Source: Nitrospira sp. (GTDB lineage Bacteria; Nitrospirota; Nitrospiria; Nitrospirales; UBA8639). From it: 46,665 bases of DNA. This document shows, in pieces, positions 8,716 to 18,631 of this stretch. The notes beneath the pieces were generated by a model. That model was not told where the DNA came from and did not search any database. It saw only the letters and a list, made by a program, of their open reading frames with translations. The position numbers and the translations under genes are program-made. How positions within the stretch are numbered: position 1 is the first letter of the stretch; each line of letters begins with the position of its first letter. The stretch spans positions 1 to 46,665 of the forward strand of contig JAPPLK010000022.1 in assembly GCA_028819435.1 (NCBI GenBank), read 5' to 3'.

Positions 8716-10176
8716 GTGAAAATTTTCAACACCCTGACGAATCAGAAGGAACCGTTCGTCCCCATCGCGCCGCCCCGCGTGGGCATCTACGTCTGCGGGG
8801 TCACCGTGTACGATGAATGTCATTTGGGCCATGCGCGTAGCGCGATCGTTTTTGACGTGCTTCGGCGGTATCTCGGCTATCGGGGCTACGACGTGACCTA
8901 TGTCAAAAACTTTACCGACGTGGATGACAAGATTATCAACCGGGCGGCGGAAGAAGGCATCCCCTGGGACGGGGTCGCCGAGAAATACATGCGGGCGTAC
9001 GACCGTGACATGAAACGGCTGGGCGTCGGCACGCCGGATCTTGAACCGCGGGCCACGGAACACGTGCCGGAGATTCTGGAGATGATCCGCACGATCATGG
9101 ACAAAGGCTTCGCCTATCAGGTGGACGGCGGCGTCTATTATCGCGTGTCGGCTTTTCCGGAGTACGGACAATTGAGTAAGCGGCGCCTCGACGACGTGCA
9201 AGCCGGGGCGAGAGTCGAAGTGGATGAACGAAAACAGGACCCCATGGACTTCGCCTTGTGGAAGGCGGCGAAACCCGGGGAGCCGGCCTGGGAGAGTCCC
9301 TGGGGCCCGGGTCGGCCGGGCTGGCACATCGAATGTTCGGCCATGTCCGTGCGCCACTTGGGTGCAACCTTCGACATTCACGGAGGCGGCAAGGATTTGG
9401 CGTTTCCTCACCATGAAAATGAAATTGCGCAATCCCGTGCCGCAACGGAGCAGGAGTTTGCCCGATATTGGGTGCATAACGGGTTCGTCACCATTGATGA
9501 AGAAAAGATGTCAAAATCGCTGGGAAACTTTTTTACCGTAAGGGAGATTTTTGACCGATCGAATTGCCCGGAACCCGTGACGGCCGAGGCGATACGCTAT
9601 TTTCTACTTTCGACCCACTATCGTGGAGACGTGAATTTTTCCAACCTGGCCGTGGAGGAAGCCAAATCCGCATTGGATAACGTGTATGACCTCTTCATCC
9701 GTCTCTCCGAAAAGCCCGGACCCGGTCAGGATTTTGGGAAGGCTTTAAGAACCGTGTTGACCCAATTTCGTCAGGCATTCGAAGAGGCCATGGACGATGA
9801 TCTGAATACCCCCAAGGCGTTGGCGGCGTTTCAGCAGCTTCGAGCCGAGGCTAATCAAGTTCTTCGAGGAGGGCTGTCCGGGCAGGATCGGCAGGAGGTT
9901 CTCGCAATCTTTCGGCAATACGGCGCGCCGTTGGGTTTATTTCAGCTCAATGAAAGAGAGTGGGCGTTTCGCGAGTTGGAGTTCGGCATCGAGCCATGCC
10001 GGATGGGCGCCGAGCAGGAGTACACCGATGAGTGGATTCAAGAACAGATTCGACAAAGGGCCGAAGCGCGGGCGCGGAAAGACTTCGCCACCGCCGACCA
10101 CGTTCGGGAAGCCTTGGCGGCCAAAGGAATCCTTCTCGAGGACCGGCCGGACGGGAGCACCAGGTGGAAGCGATAA
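8716..10176 (+). CDS. cysS: Cysteinyl-tRNA synthetase
   Basis: A 486-residue class I aminoacyl-tRNA synthetase. HLGH (HIGH-type) follows the zinc ligand region CGVTVYDECHLGHAR; WHIECSAMS and HHENE supply further zinc ligands typical of CysRS; KMSKS is intact in EEKMSKSLGNFFTV. The C-terminal helical region ends in the RAEARARKDFATADHVREAL signature. GTG start at 8716. Its last 149 bases also encode the start of rlmB in another frame. Confidence 0.97.
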   Translation: MKIFNTLTNQKEPFVPIAPPRVGIYVCGVTVYDECHLGHARSAIVFDVLRRYLGYRGYDVTYVKNFTDVDDKIINRAAEEGIPWDGVAEKYMRAYDRDMKRLGVGTPDLEPRATEHVPEILEMIRTIMDKGFAYQVDGGVYYRVSAFPEYGQLSKRRLDDVQAGARVEVDERKQDPMDFALWKAAKPGEPAWESPWGPGRPGWHIECSAMSVRHLGATFDIHGGGKDLAFPHHENEIAQSRAATEQEFARYWVHNGFVTIDEEKMSKSLGNFFTVREIFDRSNCPEPVTAEAIRYFLLSTHYRGDVNFSNLAVEEAKSALDNVYDLFIRLSEKPGPGQDFGKALRTVLTQFRQAFEEAMDDDLNTPKALAAFQQLRAEANQVLRGGLSGQDRQEVLAIFRQYGAPLGLFQLNEREWAFRELEFGIEPCRMGAEQEYTDEWIQEQIRQRAEARARKDFATADHVREALAAKGILLEDRPDGSTRWKR

Positions 10177-10906
10177 GACCGGCGATTTCCTGTTCGGGGT
10201 TCAGGCGGTCACGGAGGCGCTCCGGTCGGGCTCGCGAACGTTCATAAAAATCTTCCTGTCGCATCGACAGCGTCAATTTTCCCAGGTCATTCGTTTCGCC
10301 AAAGTCCAAGGCGTGCCCTTGCAGGTTCAACCGCGTGAACGACTCGACAGGCTGGTCCCTTCTGCCAATCACCAGGGCGTGGTGGCGCTGGTCGCGGCCA
10401 AAGCCTATGCCTCAGAGGATGAGATCCTGGAGTATGCCGCGCAACAAAAGGAGCCGGGGTTTTTCCTGGCCCTGGACGGGGTGGAGGACCCCCAGAATTT
10501 CGGGGCCGTTCTCAGGACGGCTGCCACGGCTGGGATTCATGGGGTGTTTATTCCCGACCGCCGGTCCGTTGGGTTGACGGCGAGTGTGGCAAAAGCCTCT
10601 GCAGGCGCCGTTGAGCACGTCCGGGTGGCCCGGTGCGCGAATATCGCCAAACTGATCGATCGTTTGCAGGATCGCGGGGTGACCACCGTGGCGTTGGAGC
10701 CTCGCTCTCCGAGGCTCTATACCGAGTTGAATTTTACGGGACCCGTCTTATTGGTGTTTGGAGGAGAGGGACGAGGACTCAGGTCGAGGATCATCGAACG
10801 ATGTCACGTCCACGCCCGCATTCCCATGCGCGGGGAGGTGAACTCGCTCAACGTTTCGGCAAGCGTTGCGGTGGTTGCCTATGAAGCGGTCCGTCAACGG
10901 AGGTAA
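10028..10906 (+). CDS. rlmB: 23S rRNA (guanosine-2'-O)-methyltransferase RlmB (SpoU/TrmH family)
   Basis: A 292-residue SPOUT methyltransferase. The core begins with FLFGVQAVTEAL and has the SpoU motifs LDGVEDPQNFGAVLRTAATAG, VFGGEGRGLR and IPMRGEVNSLNVSASVAVVAYE. It methylates a conserved guanosine of 23S rRNA. The start is placed at ATG 10028 because AGGAG sits seven bases upstream and no ATG, GTG or TTG occurs in frame between there and the core. This gives a basic, Gly/Pro-rich N-terminal extension of about 55 residues and a 149-base overlap with cysS in a different frame. Confidence 0.9.
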   Translation: MSGFKNRFDKGPKRGRGKTSPPPTTFGKPWRPKESFSRTGRTGAPGGSDKTGDFLFGVQAVTEALRSGSRTFIKIFLSHRQRQFSQVIRFAKVQGVPLQVQPRERLDRLVPSANHQGVVALVAAKAYASEDEILEYAAQQKEPGFFLALDGVEDPQNFGAVLRTAATAGIHGVFIPDRRSVGLTASVAKASAGAVEHVRVARCANIAKLIDRLQDRGVTTVALEPRSPRLYTELNFTGPVLLVFGGEGRGLRSRIIERCHVHARIPMRGEVNSLNVSASVAVVAYEAVRQRR

Positions 10907-10983
10907 CGTCCGGGTTTTCCCGCGGGGCATTCCGGCTTTTCGCAATCGGACGGGGTCGTCAACGGCAGGAAAAAGCGAACGGA

Positions 10984-11247
10984 TTACCGGACTTGGATCA
11001 AGCCTTCTTGAATAGCCGCGTTTAAGAGTTGGGCGGCATTCGAGACGCGTACCTTTTTCATCATGTTGGCACGATGAGCTTCGACGGTTTTGACGCTGAT
11101 GGCGAGACGTTCGGCGATCTCTTTATTCTTGAGGCCGGACCAGATCAATTGAAGAATTTCCTGTTCCCGTTCGGTGAGCGACTCGGGGCGTTTCCGTCGC
11201 ATAGGAAGCAGGTCTCTCTTTTTGTTTGCTCTTGTTTGAACGGCCAT
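10984..11247 (-). CDS. Small LuxR/GerE-type DNA-binding regulator
   Basis: An 87-residue protein that is little more than a GerE helix-turn-helix: LTEREQEILQLIWSGLKNKEIAERL, then ISVKTVEAHRANMMKKVRVSNAAQLL. There is no receiver or ligand-binding domain, so its activity must be controlled by partner proteins or by its own level. It is divergent from the prepilin peptidase gene, with a 131-base AT-rich spacer holding clear dyads. It may regulate itself or the pilus genes; that is inference from position. Confidence 0.88.
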   Translation of the reverse strand: MAVQTRANKKRDLLPMRRKRPESLTEREQEILQLIWSGLKNKEIAERLAISVKTVEAHRANMMKKVRVSNAAQLLNAAIQEGLIQVR

Positions 11248-11318
11248 CGGTCACCGAAATATTTCACAAGATGAATTATGTAGGTAATACTAGCAGGGTG
11301 CCCATTAAAAAGTAAAGT

Positions 11319-11357
11319 GGAACAAGTGTTCCAGGTTAGAAAAAAGAAAATTTTTTC
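11319..11357. promoter_or_regulatory. Dyad symmetry in a divergent promoter region (candidate operator)
   Basis: GGAACAAGTGTTCC (11319-11332) is a perfect 6+2+6 dyad, and seven bases later an A-rich/T-rich dyad (GAAAAAA...TTTTTTC, 11339-11357) follows. Both lie between the divergent GerE-type regulator and the prepilin peptidase gene, a spacer that is markedly AT-rich. The dyad is of a size a dimeric helix-turn-helix protein could bind. Assignment to the neighbouring regulator is inference. Confidence 0.45.
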
Positions 11358-11378
11358 TGAGTCACGACATATAGAGTG

Positions 11379-12155
11379 ATGGATGTTTCAGGTTCCTATA
11401 TTTTGTTGTTTGTGGTGGGATTGGTCATAGGGAGTTTCCTCAACGTCTGCATCCTGCGAATCCCCCGGGGTGAATCCATCATTCGACCTGGTTCCCGTTG
11501 CCTGCAATGCAAGACACCCATTTTCTGGTTCGACAACGTTCCACTCTTGAGTTTTATCCGGTTGAGGGCACGGTGCCGATGGTGCGGGGGAAAGATTTCA
11601 TGGCGCTATCCTTTGGTGGAATGTCTGAACGGAGTCAGCTATCTTGGGATCGTCTGCAAGTTCGGATGGACCCGTAGCGCCCTCGTGTACGCGCTGTTTC
11701 TTTCGTTGCTGTTGGTCGTGACGATGATCGATCTCGATCATTTCGTCATCCCCGATGTCATCACCCTTCCGGGTCTGGTCATCGGCTTTTTCGCCGCGGT
11801 ATTCATCTTGCCCGTGGGCTGGACCGGTTCCTTGCCGGGTATCGCATTGGGAGGAGGAATCCCGTGGATGCTCGCGGCCGTCAGTCCGTACCTGTTTGGA
11901 AAAGAGGGGCTGGGTGGAGGCGACATCAAATTCCTGGCCATGATCGGTGCGTTCCTTGGCTGGGAGCACGTGTGTATGACCTTGTTTCTCGCGTCATGTG
12001 CAGGGGCCATGGTCGGCATCGGTCTCATGGCCTTTCGCGACATGGAGCGTGGTCAGTACCTTCCTTTTGCTCCGTTCCTGTCAGCAGGGGCGGTGGCATC
12101 GCTGTTTTTTTATCAGGAACTGTTGGGTATGTATGAGTCGGTGTTTTTGTACTGA
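11379..12155 (+). CDS. pilD: Type IV prepilin peptidase / N-methyltransferase
   Basis: A 258-residue membrane aspartic protease. Two CxxC pairs of the N-terminal zinc-binding domain are present (CLQCKTP and CRWCGGKI). The two catalytic aspartates lie in MIDLDHFVIPD and GLGGGDIKF. About eight hydrophobic segments are visible. It cuts the leader of type IV prepilins and methylates the new N-terminus. The ATG at 11379 is directly preceded by an in-frame GTG (11376). It lies immediately upstream of three minor prepilin genes, its expected substrates. Confidence 0.95.
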   Translation: MDVSGSYILLFVVGLVIGSFLNVCILRIPRGESIIRPGSRCLQCKTPIFWFDNVPLLSFIRLRARCRWCGGKISWRYPLVECLNGVSYLGIVCKFGWTRSALVYALFLSLLLVVTMIDLDHFVIPDVITLPGLVIGFFAAVFILPVGWTGSLPGIALGGGIPWMLAAVSPYLFGKEGLGGGDIKFLAMIGAFLGWEHVCMTLFLASCAGAMVGIGLMAFRDMERGQYLPFAPFLSAGAVASLFFYQELLGMYESVFLY

Positions 12156-12203
12156 GAGCGGGGGGGGATCGTTGAGTCTTGTTTCCTCCCCCTGGCGGGA
12201 TAG

Positions 12204-12284
12204 GGCGCAACAAGCAGGTTTTCTCACCCTCACCTCAATCCTCTCCCATCAAGGGAGAGGAAGGTAAGAGGAGTGAGGGGAGGT
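12204..12284. repeat. Dispersed palindromic repeat
   Basis: The block gcgcaacaagcagg...ctcaccctcacc...tctcccatcaagggagagg...gaggggagg is nearly the same as 46521-46600 in the sdhA-sucC gap and shares its core with 13974-14038. The core tctccc-atcaa-gggaga is a hairpin. It lies between pilD and fimT. Confidence 0.75.
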
Positions 12285-12297
12285 AGAGTCGCAGGAA

Positions 12298-12783
12298 ATG
12301 AAACTCTGTGCCCCACGTCTTACACGTCCGACGGATGAGCCTTCAGGATATACGTTGACGGAACTGATGGTGGTCCTCGGCATTTTGGGAATCGTGTTGG
12401 GGTTGAGCGGCACCTGGCTTTCTTCCCAACTGCCGTACTATCGTCTGAATGGAGTGGTCAGACAAATACGCGCGGATCTCTTGTCGGCAAGGGCACAAGC
12501 CGTTAAGCAGGGCAATGAAGTTCGCGTCTTTTTTACGGACCCGCAGCATTATGATATTTTGAACGACGTCAACAATAATGGAAGAGCCGATCCAGGTGAA
12601 GCCGTCGAAACCCGCTCGATCATAGAGGAATTTGCCGGCGTGACGATCGAGTCCAACAATAATCCGATCTTTTATCCAAGAGGCACGGCTTCCAGTCTTG
12701 CCACGGTCAGGGTTTCCAATGTCTCGGGTGAGAAAAAGATCACAATCGGCATAACGGGTCGCGTGAAAGTGGCCACCCCCTAA
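12298..12783 (+). CDS. Type IV minor pilin, FimT/GspH family
   Basis: A 161-residue prepilin. The leader ends at SG and is followed by YTLTELMVVLGILGIVLGLSGTWL, the conserved N-terminal hydrophobic helix with the Glu at position 5. The FimT/GspH pattern continues with a helix rich in LLSARAQAVKQGNEVRVFF. The leader is 17 residues long. First of three minor pilin genes behind pilD; such pilins prime pilus assembly. Confidence 0.9.
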   Translation: MKLCAPRLTRPTDEPSGYTLTELMVVLGILGIVLGLSGTWLSSQLPYYRLNGVVRQIRADLLSARAQAVKQGNEVRVFFTDPQHYDILNDVNNNGRADPGEAVETRSIIEEFAGVTIESNNNPIFYPRGTASSLATVRVSNVSGEKKITIGITGRVKVATP

Positions 12784-12791
12784 ATTTCAGT

Positions 12792-13349
12792 ATGAGCCAC
12801 GTGACAAACCATAAGGGGTTAACCCGGATTGCTCACCAACCTTCTGCTGCGGGCGCCGGTCCACTCGCTGTGCTGGCGCGTACTCCTACAAGCCGCTTCG
12901 ACAGAGTGTCCACTATGCCTTCAGCGTCTTGCAGTCCGTGCGTACCAGCACAGCGGCGTCTCGACGTCCTCGCGACGAAGCCTGGTGAGCAATCCGGGTT
13001 GACCCTCCTGGAAGCCGTCATTGCCATGGCTCTTTTTTTCGTCGCTGTATTGGCCTTCGCGGGAGTGGCGGTCACGGCGAGTAAAGGCGCAGCAGCGAGC
13101 AAACGTTTAACGATGGCGACCACCTTGGCCCAGGACAAACTGGAACAGGTAAGAAGCGCCGGCTACGACCCGGCCGCTACGCCTGAAACCACGGAAGCCT
13201 ATGGCACCATACCCGGCTTTGACGTGTATCAACGGATCGTCCGGATGGAAACCGGACGTCCTGTTCCCGGATTGCAAACGGCGACGGTCACGGTGTGGTG
13301 GTCGGACGACCGGCATTCCGTGACCGTCGCCACGATTCTTGCACCGTAG
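12792..13349 (+). CDS. Type IV minor pilin, PilV-like, with an inserted leader
   Basis: A 185-residue protein whose pilin part begins only at residue 69 (EQSG, then LTLLEAVIAMALFFVAVLAFAG). The first residues MSHVTNHKGLT already look like a normal short prepilin leader. Between the two copies of the GLT sequence lies a palindromic 180-base insertion (from 12816), which adds 60 codons without changing frame. The predicted leader is therefore 69 residues instead of 9. An ATG at 12915 would give a 28-residue leader and could be used instead. The C-terminal part is a typical small pilin head. Whether the product is still processed is unknown. Confidence 0.82.
   Translation: MSHVTNHKGLTRIAHQPSAAGAGPLAVLARTPTSRFDRVSTMPSASCSPCVPAQRRLDVLATKPGEQSGLTLLEAVIAMALFFVAVLAFAGVAVTASKGAAASKRLTMATTLAQDKLEQVRSAGYDPAATPETTEAYGTIPGFDVYQRIVRMETGRPVPGLQTATVTVWWSDDRHSVTVATILAP
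12816..12995. mobile_element. 180-bp palindromic insertion inside the pilV leader
   Basis: An 18-bp perfect inverted repeat (aacccggattgctcacca at 12821-12838; its complement at 12983-13000) encloses a large imperfect palindrome, with inner arms near cgctgtgctgg and ccagcacagcg. The near-identical GGGTTAACC (from 12816) and GGGTTGACC (from 12996) flank it exactly 180 bases apart and look like a target duplication. It has no gene of its own, so it resembles a MITE or large REP-type element. Confidence 0.75.
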
Positions 13350-13370
13350 TTGCCAAGGGGCGTCAAATCC

Positions 13371-13964
13371 ATGACCAACCAAAGCGGCGTCACCTTAACG
13401 GAGCTGTTGATCGCCTTGGCCTTGGGGCTGTTCACCATTGGGGCGGTCTATGGCGTCCACCTGAATCAGGTCAAAAAGCAGATCGTTCAGGAGGACGTGT
13501 TGGCCATGCAACAAACCGCTCGTGCCGCTATGGACATGATGGCCAGGGAGATTCGGATGGCCGGCTATGATCCCATGGGGGTCAACCGGGATTCCGCTTC
13601 CTCGAATGATTTTCATGGGCTTAGCTATCATCCCACGGAATTGCACATTCGAGCCGACTTGAATGGAAACGGTGTACCTGCCGACTCGAAGGAATCCATT
13701 GTCTATTTGTATGACGATTCGACCTCCACGTTGCGACGCAGAGTGGGAATGGGTGGGCGACAACCCGTGGCAGAACATATCGAGTCCTTTACCGTTTCAT
13801 ATCGCGACGCCCTGGGACGTTCCACGACGCACGGGCCAAGCATCCGGGCAGTTGACGTGCAGGTCACGGCTCGAGCCGCTCACGCTGACAGCCAATATCC
13901 CGAGAACGAAGGCTATCGGACGTTTACGCTTCGATCCCGCATTGTCCCGAGAAACCTGCCGTAG
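13371..13964 (+). CDS. Type IV minor pilin, PilW-like
   Basis: A 197-residue prepilin with a 6-residue leader, MTNQSG, then VTLTELLIALALGLFTIGAVYGVH. The pattern QQTARAAMDMMAREIRMAGYDP is typical of PilW. The start at ATG 13371 follows AAGGGG. It is third in the pilin group. The partner expected next, pilX, is absent here and lies at 36944. Confidence 0.9.
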   Translation: MTNQSGVTLTELLIALALGLFTIGAVYGVHLNQVKKQIVQEDVLAMQQTARAAMDMMAREIRMAGYDPMGVNRDSASSNDFHGLSYHPTELHIRADLNGNGVPADSKESIVYLYDDSTSTLRRRVGMGGRQPVAEHIESFTVSYRDALGRSTTHGPSIRAVDVQVTARAAHADSQYPENEGYRTFTLRSRIVPRNLP

Positions 13965-13973
13965 AAGTTTATT

Positions 13974-14038
13974 TCCTCTCCCTTGATGGGAAAGGATTAA
14001 GCCTGCCCCTGCGGAAACAGGGGGTGAGGGTGAGGAGG
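13974..14038. repeat. Dispersed palindromic repeat
   Basis: cctctcccttgatggga and gggtgagggtgagg share the core of the repeats at 12204-12284 and 46476-46602, in the reverse orientation. It also contains a local hairpin, gcccctgcggaaacaggggg. It fills much of the gap after pilW. Confidence 0.6.
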
Positions 14039-14184
14039 TCAAATTGCCGTTGCACGGGCCGATTTCCGGGAAAGGCCTCTTCCTTGACGCTTCGACGGCG
14101 CTCTACTAATATCCGCTGCCAATGCGATTCGGTCGATCACGTCTTTCACATTCACAGTTCGCCTACGGCTGGAGGAGCGCGAAG

Positions 14185-15327
14185 ATGAGAACAACGTTGA
14201 CCCTGGCTTGTGTCATCCTGAGTCTGTGCTATTGCGGGATGGCGGTGTCCCAGGACCTGCCCGATGATATTCTGGCGGATCAATACCTGTTGGAAGCGAA
14301 GAAGGCGATGGAAAATGGCGAGCCGCAAACCGCGAGACGGGCTTTTGAGAAAATCGAAGCTTTGGATACCGAACCCCCGTTGGGATTCTACTTCTTTTTC
14401 GGCAAACTGCTGGTTGAACACGGAACGAAAGTGGACGACCTCCGCCAGGGACAAGCCTCGCTAAAACAATTTGTCGTCAATATCGAAAAGAGTTCCGAAT
14501 ATTATCGGCCGACCCTGGAACTGCTTTCCGCCGCAGGAAAAACAATCGAAAAAGCCGAGCGACTGCAAACGGAGGAAGCAAAACGCCAGGCGGAGGCGCA
14601 GCAACGAGCCGCCGCGCTCAAGGACTTGTTGCCGTCGTTATTGAAAAGCCTCAAAGAACAGATGGTGACCGTCCAGGGCGGCACGTTCATGATGGGGTGT
14701 ACGGAGGAGCAGAGCAGTTGCGACGATGATGAAACGCCGGTCCGGCAGGTACAGGTGAAGAGTTTCAGGATCAGCAAGTATGAGGTGACCCAGGACCTGT
14801 GGGAGGCGGTGATGGGCAAGAATCCGAGCAAGTTCCGGGTCTGCCCCCGATGTCCCGTGGAGAACGTGGGGTGGGATGGCGCCAAGTTGTTTCTCAAGAA
14901 ATTGAGTGCCCTGGCGGGCGAACGTTACCGGTTGCCGACTGACGCGGAGTGGGAGTATGCCGCGAGGGGCGGGGAAAAGAGTCAAGCGCACCTCTACGTC
15001 GGGGGTGACGACCTGGATTCGGTTGCCTGGTATGACAAGAATAGCGGGAACAGGGTCCATCGGATCGGACAAAAACAACCCAACGGGTTGGGCCTGTACG
15101 ACATGAGCGGGAACGTCTGGGAGTGGGTGGAGGATTGTTGGAACAAGAAGTTTCCGGGTCCCCAGGCCGATGGGAGCGCGTGGAAGAGCAGGAATTGCGC
15201 ACGACACATGTTGCGTGGCGGCGCCTGGACCAGCTACCCGAGATACCTGCGTTCCTCGAATCGCTACTGGAATTTGTCCGCCTTCCTGCGCGACGACGTC
15301 GGGTTTCGCCTCGTCGGGACACCGTAA
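14185..15327 (+). CDS. Exported FGE-sulfatase (SUMF1) domain protein with helical N-terminus
   Basis: A 380-residue protein. The signal peptide is MRTTLTLACVILSLCYCGMAVSQ. A helical, repeat-like region (about 30-140, with QTARRAFEKIEAL and an EAKRQAEAQQRAA coiled coil) precedes the SUMF1 fold: VQGGTFMMGC, YEVTQDLWEAVMGKNPSKF, LPTDAEWEYAARGG, GLYDMSGNVWEWVEDCW, LRGGAWTSYPRYLRSSNRYW and VGFRLV. The cysteine pair used by true formylglycine-generating enzymes is not seen near the C-terminus, so it is probably a non-oxidase member with an unknown role in the periplasm. ATG 14185 follows GGAGGA and starts the signal peptide. Confidence 0.85.
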   Translation: MRTTLTLACVILSLCYCGMAVSQDLPDDILADQYLLEAKKAMENGEPQTARRAFEKIEALDTEPPLGFYFFFGKLLVEHGTKVDDLRQGQASLKQFVVNIEKSSEYYRPTLELLSAAGKTIEKAERLQTEEAKRQAEAQQRAAALKDLLPSLLKSLKEQMVTVQGGTFMMGCTEEQSSCDDDETPVRQVQVKSFRISKYEVTQDLWEAVMGKNPSKFRVCPRCPVENVGWDGAKLFLKKLSALAGERYRLPTDAEWEYAARGGEKSQAHLYVGGDDLDSVAWYDKNSGNRVHRIGQKQPNGLGLYDMSGNVWEWVEDCWNKKFPGPQADGSAWKSRNCARHMLRGGAWTSYPRYLRSSNRYWNLSAFLRDDVGFRLVGTP

Positions 15328-15342
15328 CCCGTAACGAAGAAG

Positions 15343-15484
15343 GGAACCTCTGATTTAATGTGATAGCGGGATGCAGGGCAAGGCGTCCCGGAGCGAAACC
15401 TGAAGCTTATCAGAGAGATAGGTGAGGGTTGAGCGAGGACACAACGCGGCCCTGCGCCCGATAGTGCATTAAATCAGAGGTTCC
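15343..15484 (+). mobile_element. Full copy of the 142-bp dispersed element (MITE-like)
   Basis: The terminal inverted repeats ggaacctctgatttaatg and cattaaatcagaggttcc match perfectly over 18 bases. The body contains a shared sequence from gatagcgggatgcaggg to gcgcccgatagtg and has no reading frame. Other copies lie at 1-67 (partial), 2744-2803 (partial), 18201-18394 (reverse, with an insertion) and 30976-31117 (reverse). It lies 15 bases after the FGE-like gene and 15 before the DUF427 gene. Confidence 0.88.
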
Positions 15485-15499
15485 TGAAGGAGAAACCGT

Positions 15500-15868
15500 A
15501 TGAGTAGCCCAGGCCACCCCCATGCGATTACCATTGAGCAAAATCCCAATCGTGTCAAAGTCTCGTTTAACGGAATGGTTATTGCCGATACCACCCGGGC
15601 TTTGGTCCTGAAGGAAGGACCGCTGCCGCCGGCGAATTACATCCCGCGGAGCGACGTGCAGATGTCCTATTTGCAGCGGACGGACCATTCCACCCACTGC
15701 CCATTCAAAGGCGATGCGTCATATTTTTCCGTTCGCGTCGGGAACCAAACAGCCGACAACGCCGTCTGGACCTACGAAACCCCCATCGACGCCGTGGCAC
15801 AGATCAAGGATTGCCTGAGTTTTTACGTGGAGAAACTGGACGTGAGTGAAGGGATACGAAGTGAATGA
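15500..15868 (+). CDS. DUF427 family protein
   Basis: A 122-residue protein with the DUF427 pattern: VKVSFNGMVIADTTRALVLKEG, YIPRSDVQMSYLQRTDHSTHCPFKGDASYFSV and NAVWTYETPIDAVAQIKDCLSFY. The family has a small beta fold and no established function. The ATG follows GAAGGAG. It starts right behind the 142-bp element and faces the isocitrate dehydrogenase gene tail to tail. Confidence 0.88.
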   Translation: MSSPGHPHAITIEQNPNRVKVSFNGMVIADTTRALVLKEGPLPPANYIPRSDVQMSYLQRTDHSTHCPFKGDASYFSVRVGNQTADNAVWTYETPIDAVAQIKDCLSFYVEKLDVSEGIRSE

Positions 15869-15876
15869 AGGAGTAG

Positions 15877-15911
15877 TTGTAGGGCACAACTATCGTTGTT
15901 GTGCCCTACAA
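15877..15911. terminator. Bidirectional hairpin terminator
   Basis: ttgtagggcacaac (15877-15890) pairs perfectly with gttgtgccctacaa (15898-15911) around a 7-base loop. It lies between the convergent DUF427 and isocitrate dehydrogenase genes. There is no long T run, so the mechanism is less certain. Confidence 0.65.
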
Positions 15912-15924
15912 TCGTCGTATCAGG

Positions 15925-18168
<2,244 letters not shown>

Positions 18169-18200
18169 CTATATTTTCAAAGTTGTGTAAGAGCACCATA

Positions 18201-18394
18201 GGAACCTCTGATCCCCGATTAGATCCCCGATTAAAAACGTCGGGGACAGGCATCGAGGACATGCTTAATGCACTATCGGGCGCAGGGCTGCGTTGTGTCC
18301 TCGCTCAACCCTCACCTATCTCTCTGATAAGCTTCGGGTTTCGCTCCGGGACGCCTTGCCCTGCATCCCGCTATCACATTAAATCAGAGGCTTC
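18201..18394 (-). mobile_element. 142-bp dispersed element, reverse copy with a nested insertion
   Basis: In reverse orientation the body and right terminal repeat match the copy at 15343. After the first 12 bases (ggaacctctgat) a foreign stretch of about 50 bases is present (ccccgattagatccccgatt..., with a ccccga/tcgggg hairpin). The normal element resumes at taatgcactatcggg. It has the same orientation as the copy at 30976-31117. Confidence 0.8.
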
Positions 18395-18441
18395 TATATT
18401 CGGAATTTCAACGGATCATCTTAGAGCGAACCGGCATTCGA

Positions 18442-18606
18442 CGCAATCAACCGAAAGCCCCATACCGGGGATTCACGAAAGACCCAGTAGAAACCACCTG
18501 GCCTCCCCGACGGACAACCACAGGGGGTTGTCTCTACATGAGAAAGACATCATTGCCCCGTAGGGGACGGCCCCCGTGCCGTCCCCTACTCCGAACGCAG
18601 GAGGAC
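18442..18606 (+). repeat. Left copy of the 160-bp island repeat
   Basis: From cgcaatcaaccgaaag to cgaacgcaggagga this segment is about 90 percent the same as the reverse complement of 38260-38419. It contains two hairpins (acaaccacagggggttgt and ggggacggcccccgtgccgtcccc). The two copies lie 19.65 kb apart in inverted orientation. Confidence 0.85.
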
Positions 18607-18631
18607 CACCGGGGTCCTCGATCCTGCCGGG

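Noticed and set aside
14185-15327. True formylglycine-generating enzyme
   Set aside because: The SUMF1 fold is present but the C-terminal cysteine pair needed for the oxidase reaction is not seen, and no sulfatase gene is nearby.
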